Assembly: GCA_028565715.1 (NCBI GenBank)
Contig: JAOXYC010194020.1
Span: forward strand, 1 to 12,036
DNA: 12,036 bases
Source: Phoronis pallida
Taxonomy: Eukaryota; Phoronida; Phoronidae
Direction: 5' to 3'
The notes beneath the pieces are model-generated. The model had not been told where the DNA came from, did not search any database, and worked only from the letters and a program-made list of their open reading frames with translations. The translations under genes were made by a program, and so were the position numbers. This document shows positions 1 to 7,900 of this stretch, in pieces. Every line of letters starts with the position of its first letter. Within the stretch, counting starts at the first letter, position 1.

Positions 1-83
1 ATTGCTCGTGCCATAGCTGATGATTGTCTACCTCCCAAGTATGTACACAGTTGGAAGGGAAAGGTGGAGTGTGACGTGGCGAG
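1..83 (+). CDS. PDCD4: PDCD4 exon (partial): end of first MA3 domain
   Basis: The open frame from base 1 encodes the last helices of the first MA3 domain ([14 protein letters not shown]...VECDVAR). The donor GTAAAT starts at 84. The exon ends after two bases of an Arg codon that the next exon completes. The exon's 5' end lies outside the window. Confidence 0.9.
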
Positions 84-3000
84 GTAAATCTTTTCAGTGT
101 CAACTAGCTGGGGTACCTGGCTTCATCATTGTAATTTTTTTTTCGAGGCTTGGTGTTGTTTTTGGGATGACAAATTGGTGAAATTTGCATTTTGAAAATG
201 TGTATAAGAAGGTGTTTGGAGAGTTATAAGGAATATGTTTACTAAATGAAACAGTTGTTTTTTTGGAAGCCTTTGCAGTTCAAGCAAAAATATTGACTTC
301 AACATCCCTAAGGATTTCTCTTGGTAAATAAATATTGCAAGAACACATGGTATATTTTTGTAGACAAGGTTAATGACCTCTGATAAAGTAAACACTGATA
401 AACAGGATTATGTAGTATTATATATGACTGCAGTGATAAGAAGGCGATAATAAATTAGATGAATTCACAAGCTAATAAAGAACTTTATATGTTTATGTAC
501 AAAAGTACCAGTTTTTTTTTTGCCTAATAATAATGGTGAAATCAGTGAACGGTTACTAAATTCACTATTTTTTCTCATCAGTTTTGTATTCTCAAGGACC
601 CGGTACCTAACAGTGGTACTTAAGTTTGGAATGTTTTTTTCCTTTTGTATTTTTCTAACATATTCTTGCTTTCCAGAGGTATAAATGAACTTGTAGGATA
701 CATAAACAAATAGACTGAACTCCAGCCCCTTCGACTCAGGTTGAGGGACTGTAACAATCGCAGGGGGCCTTCGGGTTTTTTTTACCTAAAGCAGGAGATT
801 GTGTTTAAGCGGAGTGACGTAATCAACATATACTTAGTGATACTCGATTACCGCTAAGGGAGAACAGACCATCATTTGAGATGAGCTGTGGGAGAGACTT
901 ATATACAAATAAGGTTGACTTTTTGTGGTTTTCATTTCTTTTTTGTTTCAGAGAGGCTCTTGAAAAAGCCGACCAATTGTTGAGTATTAAACATGGTCTT
1001 GTCCGTCTGGATGATGTGTGGGGTGTTGGTGGGGGCATCAGACCTGTGAAATATCTGATTAAAAAGGTACAGTAAAATCTTCCTGTCTGCACAATGTTGT
1101 CTTGTACTGTATCACTGTCATTTATTGTAACCACTTTGTTAATTTTGTATTTTAATTCAATTACCACGTAATTTTTGTAAAGCGCCTATCACCTAGGTTT
1201 TAATAGGCGCTATAGAAGTGTTGAAAATAAATAAATAAATAATATGAAGCTCTGTTTAAATATGAATGCGGTTATGATGCCTACCTACATTCTTTTATTA
1301 TTTTTGCCAAACAAAGATGTCATTGGAATAACAAAATCAACTAGATGGTTGCCTCCAGTCGGCACCTGCAAACTTTGCAGCAAGAAACATTTTTTCTTCT
1401 AAGCAAAAAGGTATTTGGCATGCAAAAAGGATATCTGTAGAATAACAATGAAGGTGTCGAGAAATAATAATTAAGTTATTGTACATGTATTTGACTTGCT
1501 CATTTTTTAATGTCTATGAGATTAATGAAAACTTTCTTAGGAATGTATTGGCTATATGAATATATTAAATGAAACATTTGACTAACTTCTGCTTACACCA
1601 CATTCAATTTCATAGTTTTTGCCCCAAATGCAGACTTCCTTCTAAAACCAACAGCGAGCGCTTATGTTCAATATTGTTACTTGTCTTTCAGATTGTACTA
1701 CTGTTGAAAGAGTATCTCAGTTCTAGTGATATAGAAGAGGCAACTCATTGTCTCAAGGATCTCGAAGTGCCGCACTTTCATCACGAGCTGGTCTATGAGG
1801 TAAAACAAACAATATTCACCACATATTTCTTTGTAACTTGACTTTTCATTTTGCTGATGGCCATTCTTTTATAATTGCTAAAACTGTGTTAAATCATATT
1901 TCTTTTGGAAATTCTAAAATCATCTGGTTCAGATGTTCTGACAGCCCAAGTTGAATTCGCATCTTCTGCCTCAAATATGAATAATCAATATCATGAATAA
2001 TTTTTCTTTGTAAAGCCATGAGATGTTTTCTCATTCTTAAACACTTCTTAAATGACAATGTATGTTTGGTTGCAATTATTGCAATTTTTTGACGCATTGA
2101 AGGACAAGAAGTGAAATTATTATTTACTAGTGTTTATCAATTCCAAATATCGTTATTTTTAGGGAATAATGATTGTGCTTGAGAACAGTGGAGAGAGAGC
2201 TGCTCACCAAATGGCCAAACTATTCAAGTCACTCTGTGACAGCGTGGTTGTCAATCCTGACCAAATGTACCAGGTAAATCGTAATAATTCTTAGAAAGTA
2301 CTGAAAAAGCAATATACGTTGCTTAACTCTTCATCTTTTAGATCATGATATTCTAATATGACTTATTGGATGATCGACTTAATTTGCGATGACAGTTTAG
2401 TGTTGTTTGTGCCTTTTTGTGTGAGAAATGTGACTACTTCTCTGAGGCAACAACTTATTTGACAATGAGTTAAGCGAGGTATCCTTTAGTTGGGTTTTGG
2501 TTAAATACATCTATGAGTATGGGTACATTTGTGTATTGCGATATTCCAGGGATGCATTTCTGCACTAATTTTAGGCAGGTCTGGTCTAGGAACCAGATTT
2601 TTATCTCGTGACAACTTCACTTACAGGATAAATATTTTTTTAACACTGCATTTGAAGCAATTTAACAATTTAATGAACGACGTCTTCACAAACTGTTTGT
2701 TTCTTAGCCAGTTTTACTCGCAATGTTTGATATTTAAAGTAAGATTGTCTTCAAATATAGCTGCTTGACATTTCAGGGATTCCAAAGAATCTTTGAGAAC
2801 CTACCCGACATCTGCCTGGATGTACCCAATGTGTACTTCCTGTTGGAGAGATATTCCAGCAAAAAACCTATCCCCAGGGGGGAGGCACTTTTCTTTAGAC
2901 ACATCTACCCATATATTTTAATTAATTTTTTTCTTATACCTATATATATTCTTTTCAGAAAATACCCACCAACCCATATTAATTAATTAAACTGCCTTCC

Positions 3001-3722
3001 ACCCTAGGATACCTTTTTTGCTGGAATAGCCCTAATTGCCACTTTTACTCACAATGTTTAATATTTAAAGTAAGATTGTCTTCAATTATAGCTGTTTTAT
3101 ATTTCAGGGATTCCAAAGAATCTTTGAGAACCTACCCGACATCTGCCTGGATGTACCCAATGTGTACTTCCTGTTGGAGAGATTCGCCAACTTCTGTGAT
3201 GAGTTGAACTGTTTACCTGACCGTGTCATGAGAGAGCTACCAGGAAGGTTAGTTATTCATAGTTTTACTAATAACTGTATGCTTTTGCTGACCAAAACTG
3301 ATAAACATTGAAAAGACAGAAAAATGTGTAACTTATCTGGGAAACGAATCCATGTCAGGTTCGAATTTTAATCCTACTTTTGCTATTTCGACAATTTGTC
3401 TTGTAGCCTCTTCAATGTGTGGAACAGTGGTACTCCCATTCAGTTTTTATGTAAGCAAAATAATATCACCATGCTCATATCACATCTAACAGTACATGAT
3501 AATTTGTGCTTGGTTGATGTTTTAGTCTCCTCCATTAATTCTGCTGATACTGTATCTTGACATTCTAATTTTACCTAAAATAATTTTCATTCTTGTCTAA
3601 AGGTTACCACATTGTGTTTTTTCAGAGGAAGGAAGCGTTTTGTTTCGGAAGGTGATGGCGGAAGGGTCAAGGACAGTCCAGGGTTCCGTTTACCAAGTGG
3701 AGTGCGAGAAAATCCAGTCTAA
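1..3722 (+). CDS. PDCD4: PDCD4 (programmed cell death protein 4), 3' part, six exons
   Basis: The spliced exons 1-83, 952-1066, 1692-1799, 2163-2273, 3108-3247 and 3626-3722 give 217 codons plus a TAA stop; the 5' part lies outside the window. PDCD4 binds the RNA helicase eIF4A through two MA3 domains and represses cap-dependent translation. The fragment starts at the last helices of the first MA3 domain (IARAIADD), crosses a glycine-rich linker (VWGVGGG, about residues 51-57) and holds the whole second MA3 domain (about 67-182). That domain includes [13 protein letters not shown] and PDICLDVP at 149-156, whose Asp residues match the known eIF4A contact motif. It ends with [11 protein letters not shown] (188-198), the basic phosphorylation motif for Akt-type kinases, with Ser193 as the expected target. 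The tail after this motif is about 19 residues, longer than the roughly 7 I recall in human PDCD4. Family identification is very secure; the exact C-terminus depends on the last splice site, which joins in frame. Confidence 0.95.
84..951 (+). other. PDCD4 intron, 868 bp
   Basis: This intron runs from the donor GTAAAT to the acceptor TTTTTTGTTTCAG. It is AT-rich with no supported gene. A GC-richer patch at about 722-772 (short CTCA/TGAG palindrome, GGGGGCCTTCGGG) stands out from its surroundings but matches nothing I recognise. A TGACGTAA octamer at 815-822 resembles a CRE but is probably chance. Confidence 0.8.
952..1066 (+). CDS. PDCD4: PDCD4 exon: inter-MA3 linker
   Basis: The first base completes an Arg codon and 38 codons follow, from [12 protein letters not shown] to [14 protein letters not shown] matches the conserved linker between the two MA3 domains (vertebrate form DSVWGSGGG). 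The exon ends in phase 0 at the donor GTACAG (1067). Confidence 0.92.
1067..1691 (+). other. PDCD4 intron, 625 bp, with retroposon tail
   Basis: This intron runs from the donor GTACAG to the acceptor TTGTCTTTCAG. It contains the SINE/LINE-type tail at 1171-1243, described separately. The rest is AT-rich with nothing recognisable. Confidence 0.8.
1171..1243 (+). mobile_element. 3' end of a SINE or LINE (hairpin plus AAAT tail)
   Basis: A stem GCGCCTAT (1182-1189) / ATAGGCGC (1203-1210) is followed by TATAGAAGTGTTG and about four AAAT units to 1243. This 'AAAGCGCCT...AGGCGCTATA + AAAT repeat' arrangement is a common 3' terminus of CR1/L2-type LINEs and the SINEs they mobilise in invertebrates (recalled, not searched). 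The body may extend upstream through the T-rich stretch from about 1090, but I found no target-site duplication to fix its start. Confidence 0.65.
1692..1799 (+). CDS. PDCD4: PDCD4 exon: start of second MA3 domain
   Basis: The exon has 36 codons, phase 0 at both ends. It encodes the first helices of the C-terminal MA3 domain: [17 protein letters not shown], then [16 protein letters not shown], a signature nearly identical across animals. The acceptor is CTTTCAG and the donor GTAAAA. Confidence 0.95.
1800..2162 (+). other. PDCD4 intron, 363 bp
   Basis: This intron runs from the donor GTAAAA to the acceptor CGTTATTTTTAG. It is AT-rich and I see no element or gene in it. Confidence 0.8.
2163..2273 (+). 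CDS. PDCD4: PDCD4 exon: middle of second MA3 domain
   Basis: The exon has 37 codons, phase 0 at both ends, starting [11 protein letters not shown] and ending VVNPDQMYQ. It matches the vertebrate segment of the form AIIMVLESTGE...TVDQM. The donor is GTAAAT at 2274. Confidence 0.93.
2705..2852 (+). repeat. Tandem duplication, copy 1 (intron end + exon start)
   Basis: These 148 bp match 3036-3183 without gaps. The intronic 72 nt differ at 8 positions (about 89% identity) while the 76 exonic nt are identical. The duplicated unit includes a complete 3' splice site (TTTCAG at 2771-2776) and an intronic TTTAAAGTAAGATTG that contains a donor-like GTAAGA. Confidence 0.9.
2777..2852 (+). pseudogene. 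PDCD4: Truncated duplicate of the PDCD4 exon beginning at 3108
   Basis: All 76 nt are identical to 3108-3183 and encode [17 protein letters not shown] through the helix ending LLER, including the Asp residues of the eIF4A-contact motif. The copy then runs into the MITE instead of completing the exon. Its frame continues for about 44 codons of element-derived sequence to a TAA at 2984-2986. No normal donor follows directly, so splicing into this copy would truncate the second MA3 domain. It is either a dead exon fragment or an alternative exon; transcript data would decide. Confidence 0.75.
2852..3028. mobile_element. MITE-like element, 173 bp, TA target duplication
   Basis: The element spans 2854-3026 and is flanked by TA on both sides (2852-2853, 3027-3028). 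Its inverted termini share TTCCAGCAAAAAA as a perfect 13-mer, then TATCC after a two-base mismatch. Weaker pairing continues to about 38 bp (GGGAGGCA against GGAAGGCA). There is no coding capacity for a transposase. TA duplications and short TIRs point to a non-autonomous Tc1/mariner-type or similar element. It also carries an acceptor-like CTTTTCAG at 2951-2958. Confidence 0.75.
3036..3183 (+). repeat. Tandem duplication, copy 2 (the copy joined to the intact exon)
   Basis: This is the counterpart of 2705-2852. It has a slightly richer pyrimidine tract before its acceptor (GTTTTATATTTCAG against GCTTGACATTTCAG) and continues into the intact exon, so it is the copy expected to be used in the normal mRNA. 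Confidence 0.88.
3108..3247 (+). CDS. PDCD4: PDCD4 exon: end of second MA3 domain
   Basis: The exon has 46 codons plus two bases of an Arg codon. [17 protein letters not shown] matches the eIF4A-contact loop of the C-terminal MA3 domain. [11 protein letters not shown] and ELPGR follow as in the vertebrate LERFVEEC...CPSR region. The donor is GTTAGT at 3248. The first 76 nt are duplicated upstream. Confidence 0.93.
3248..3625 (+). other. PDCD4 last intron, 378 bp
   Basis: This intron runs from the donor GTTAGT to the acceptor TGTTTTTTCAG. Bases 3308-3343 share an 18-mer and a following CTGGGAA at the same offset with 10449-10484, suggesting a worn dispersed repeat. Nothing else is recognised. 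Confidence 0.75.
3626..3722 (+). CDS. PDCD4: PDCD4 terminal exon: phospho-motif and stop
   Basis: The first base completes Arg (AG|A), then [16 protein letters not shown] continues to VRENPV and TAA at 3720-3722. The R-K-R-F-V-S motif matches the Akt/S6K-type site near the C-terminus of vertebrate PDCD4 (Ser457 in human). The tail beyond it is not recognisably conserved. Confidence 0.93.
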
Positions 3723-3900
3723 TCCAATTATGGATATTTACATAATTTTTTTATGCAAGTTTGTTAATTACTCTTCGTAAGACTGTTGAGTATGTATGAT
3801 TGATTGTAATACTGCGTTGTGTATTATCATTGTGAGGTCAAAAGAATGCCATTAAAGTGCTGAATAAAGAAAGTGAACAATAAAATGTCAACTCTATTTC
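3723..3900 (+). other. PDCD4: PDCD4 3' UTR (approximate)
   Basis: This AT-rich, non-coding stretch runs from the stop codon to just beyond the poly(A) signals. The end is inferred from the signals and the following T-rich run at about 3903-3914; the true cleavage site is not visible. Confidence 0.6.
3851..3884 (+). terminator. PDCD4 poly(A) signals
   Basis: ATTAAA (3851-3856), AATAAA (3863-3868) and AATAAA (3879-3884) lie about 130-160 nt after the stop codon. A T/GT-rich stretch follows at about 3903-3930, as expected for a downstream cleavage element. Confidence 0.75.
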
Positions 3901-4920
3901 TAGTTTTTTTTTCCTTGAGTTTGGTAAGTGTTGCAAATTATGAAATTATACTGGCTTGGCTGTTATGAGGGATGTCCAGGGTTTCAACCATTGTACAGTG
4001 TTGTGAAAAACGATAATGGGCCATACGTTGATTCCTTATCTAATTAAATGAGAAACAATCTATATTTTTTCCTACTTTATAATCTAAAAAGCCATTATAT
4101 TGTATTGCACTTAGTTGTGATGAACTTTTGTCTTTAAAAATGTTGCTCATTGCCAATTTCCTTGGAACACTTCTCCAATTATTTGTCACCTTCCAATATA
4201 TTTCTAAATGTTACTGCTCTCTGTTTCCTCTAAAGTTAACCAGTAGCATTGCAAATAAGTCGTCCATTATGTTGAGATGGTTTTTCCGATAGTTGTTATT
4301 GAAGAACCAAGTTGGCTGCAGTTAGGAATTGAAACCCTCAGACCCTTATAAACTTGTCTTTACCCGTGTTATGACTTTCATGTGAAGATCCTGAATAGTT
4401 TGCTTAAAAAGATATTTTAGAGAATAACACCTTGAAATGAAATGTCTATCTTCTTATGGAACCCCTTCCTGAATTTTCATGAAAAATAACATCAAAAGGC
4501 TTGAAAATGCATCTGCCATAAATAATGATCAAAATAAATCAAAACGTGTAAATAAGTAAAAAACTCATTTCGGCGCACATATACCCGGTAATATTTACTA
4601 TCCAATTAGTATTATTTGTGAAAAAGAGAAATAGACAGAAATTTACCAACTAAAAAGGATGAGAGGTCATATGTACTTTTAAATTCGTTGTACAGTGGTG
4701 ACATATTTACCCCTAGTGGTTGTTCTGAGAACTAAATACCGACAAGTTTTTTACCGTTTTCATCTATTATTGGTATGACACACCTTCATAATTCATCAAG
4801 TTGTCTTTAGAAACCTATTTTCTTTGGTATAATCAAGGAATACTAGTTTAATATTTCTAAAATAAAGGCAAAAATTCGTGAATATTTTCTCGTTAGACCG
4901 AAATACGCATTTGTTTCGTT
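3901..4920. other. Intergenic region between PDCD4 and SNRNP200
   Basis: About 1 kb of AT-rich sequence lies between the PDCD4 poly(A) signals and the SNRNP200 leader. I see no ORF with conserved content, no RNA gene and no clear repeat. The SNRNP200 core promoter must lie in or near its last few hundred bases, but there is no convincing TATA box. An ATTGG (inverted CCAAT) at 4769-4773 may be chance. Confidence 0.6.
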
Positions 4921-4931
4921 CGCCATCTTGG
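4921..4931 (-). promoter_or_regulatory. YY1-like site in SNRNP200 leader
   Basis: CGCCATCTTGG is the reverse complement of CCAAGATGGCG, a close match to the YY1 consensus. In animals this site often sits just downstream of the start of TATA-less housekeeping promoters. It lies 17 bp before the start codon. Confidence 0.5.
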
Positions 4932-4947
4932 AAATTGAGGCATCAGC

Positions 4948-4992
4948 ATGGCTGACGCTACTGCAAGATCGTTGCAGTATGAATACAAAGCG
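4948..4992 (+). CDS. SNRNP200: SNRNP200 exon 1 (start codon)
   Basis: The exon has 15 codons, [15 protein letters not shown], nearly identical to the vertebrate N-terminus. The context is AGCATGG, a strong Kozak. The in-frame TGA at 4936-4938 rules out an upstream extension in this exon. The donor is GTAAGT. Confidence 0.95.
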
Positions 4993-7900
4993 GTAAGTAT
5001 TTATGCATTCGATTTTGTCATATAGTTGTCAATACTTGTTACTTAAGTTCTGTTTAAATTTTATGTGTTCATGTTGTTGTTCTACGAGCCATTCTTTGTA
5101 TGCCCGGTCGCCGGGTCGGACTTTTCTCGCATCATTGATCATTTCTCATTTTATTTTGTCATTTTAGCATTTTGCCGGCGTTTTTGAAATTAAACCGAAA
5201 CAAGATTCTCGATGTTAGATCAAAGAACGGGTTTGTATGACTTGATGATTGTCGTCACCATAACAGTGTAATAATACTTTTGTTGCTTTAAGACTTAAAA
5301 GTTACCCCGACTATATTTTCTTTTTTATCCCACAGAACTCCAATCTTGTCCTGCAAGCTGATCGCACACTCATTGACAAGCGGGCCAGAGATGAGGCTAC
5401 AGGAGAAGTTATGTCCCTAGTCGGGCACTTCTCAGGATCAAAAATGGGCGACAAAGCACAACGCTCTAGACCACCTCAAATGGAGGAAAGGAAAAACAAG
5501 TAATGAGGACGTTTTGATTACACTAGATAACAACTTGTTTTCATTATCTATCACCACTGATAATTTCTCAGACCCTCATTCTGTTCTTATTTCGGGAGAA
5601 ACAACACAGATCTACTAGTGTTAAAGCTATTACCATAGCCTAGTGTTTCCCTCGCATACACTCAACGAAGGCTAGTGTTGCAACTACTTAACTAGATATC
5701 ACTGTCTCTTGTAGAATAATGGCTTGAACATTCACGGACAGGTGTTGCTTTGTATTCAATGGTAAAAGCTGAATGAGGTCATATTTAAATAACCAAGGTC
5801 CAGAGAGGGTTATAAAATTCTTGACAAAAAAGCACACTTTTCGAAATTTCAATTCTGTAAGCACTTTCAGGATATGTTATTTGTGTAAAAATTAATGCTT
5901 CAATCAAACCATATTTTTTTCATAGATCATTTCTATTATAGACGTAAGAAACGTGATGATGCTCAGCACGACATGTTAAAGATGAAAGGAACAACCCTCC
6001 TGTCTGAAGGTATTGATGAGATGGTTGGAATCCTGTACAGACCAAAAACACCAGAGACACGACAGACGTATGAAGTGTTGCTCAGTCTTATACAGAATGC
6101 TCTCGGTGACCAGGTAACATGGTCGGAGATTATCTTGGCTGATAATGACATATTTGATTAACTTTTCATGCAAAGGAAGAATTTGCAGGGGTTTTCTTGT
6201 TGAAATTCTTATAGATAACTGTGATAGCCAGGAGCTCTTCCTTGGAAAGTATAGAAAACAAAGGCGTTTTGCTGCATGAATTATCTTTATGAGGTTTTGA
6301 ATTGTGTTACTTTTCTGAAACCTATGTTGTTATCTTGATATTAGGATTGGAACAGGAGCACTAATGGAGATTTAATACACAATAAAAAATGCTTCTGATC
6401 ACCTCTACATGGTTAATTTCAAGATTTGGTGCTTGCTTCTGATGAAGTTTTAAATAACACACAAGATGAAACTGTCATTTTGTGCACTTAGATAAAAGTT
6501 GTACATAGGCTGAACATTGTTTGATTGTTTCAGTTAGACTGTCATTAATATTGTTATTTTCTTTCAGCCTCGGGATATATTGTGTGGTGCCGCTGACGAG
6601 GTGTTAGCTGTTCTAAAGAACGACCGCATGAAGGACAGAGACAGAAAGAAAGACATTGAATCTCTCGTCGGCTCTGTGGCTGAAGAGAGGTTTGCACTGT
6701 TTGTTAACCTGGGCAAGAAAATCACAGATTGGGGTGCACATGAGGAAAAAATGCAAACAGGTAATTCGAACTTTAAGACTATCAGAATGGTCTTTTGAGA
6801 ATAAAGCATGTCAAAATCTTCAAAATTATTACTATATTGTAGAAATTTATGAATTGTTTCAGAGGTAACTCAGTCCTCCATTTTCAAATATAACAAAACC
6901 CGTATGATAAAAATGACAATTTTATTTGAAGAAAATTAAGAAGGCATTCGATGATTTCATGTTGTGGTGGTGCCTAGCTTGCTGGAAATGCCCATTTCTT
7001 TAATACAAATGGTTTTCTTGGTTAAAACCTTAAGATAACTAACAACTCAAGTTATGATGTGGCTGTCATTTTAAGTTCCATGCATGTCTATTCATTTATG
7101 TGTCATATACTCTTAAGATACAATAGGTAACCTCAAACATGTGATTAAATAATGTATAATAAAGATATGTATCTACAGTGAATTAAATATCTCGTTGTAG
7201 ATGATAGTATGGAGACATTTGGTGTGAATGTTCAGTTTGAGGAGAGTGATGAAGATGACGATGATGATGTCTACGGTGAAATCCGTCAGGATAATGACGA
7301 TGAAGAAGATGATGAGGAGTTGGGTGGAGTTGAGGCTGAGGTCGACCAAACACTTCACGCTAATGTAAGCAGATGGATTATTGGCTTTTAGACCACTATT
7401 ACTTAATATGACAATTTGTCTTGAAAGTAGTTACATAAAGTGATTCTTACAATGGATGGGAAGTAATACAACATTTTATTGGATGAGATTTTGAAAAATC
7501 ATAGAACGAGCCTTTGGCAAGTTCTATGATTTTTCAAAATCTAATCCAATAAAAAGTTGTGTTACTAATCCCATGAATTTAAGAATCATTTTGTTTATCA
7601 CATAATGAAATTTCAATAAAGTTTTACCTAAAAGACGTGGTTTTACACGAATGTAAACAATCGCCACACTAATATTGTGTTGCCACACTTATATTGTGTG
7701 AATACGTGATAATGTTACGTGATCGAATACAAGGATAGTTATGTGATAAACTAAAATATGTATTACAAGATAAATTTTCACACAAAATAAAGTTTAAGAA
7801 ATGAACACTCAAGACAAAGTTTGATCGACAGTTGTTGCATATTAAAAATACTTTCCTGATGAAAGTATTTGTTTGTATACTGAAACATTGCTCTGAATTT

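Larger units (their letters stand above)
2274..3107 (+). other. PDCD4 intron, 834 bp, with duplicated exon and MITE
   Basis: If the downstream exon copy (3108) is used, this interval is the intron. It contains a first copy of the intron end and exon start (2705-2852), a 173-bp MITE-like element (2854-3026) and a second copy of the intron end (3036-3107). The part before 2705 shows nothing recognisable. Confidence 0.75.

Noticed and set aside
126-395. 89-codon open frame on the minus strand
   Set aside because: It lies in AT-rich PDCD4 intron sequence, has a low-complexity content (runs of Lys, Leu, Phe) and no recognisable motif.
823-1167. 114-codon open frame on the minus strand
   Set aside because: It is antisense to a clear PDCD4 coding exon and its flanking intron, and its translation resembles no known family.
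3356-3376. GGTTCGAATTT resembling a tRNA B box
   Set aside because: There is no matching A box at the right distance and no cloverleaf can be drawn, so no tRNA or tRNA-derived SINE is supported.
4769-4773. ATTGG as an inverted CCAAT box of SNRNP200
   Set aside because: A five-base match about 150 bp from the probable transcription start in AT-rich DNA is expected by chance.
5963-6173. Two minus-strand open frames overlapping SNRNP200 exon 3
   Set aside because: They are mirror frames of a strongly conserved coding exon.
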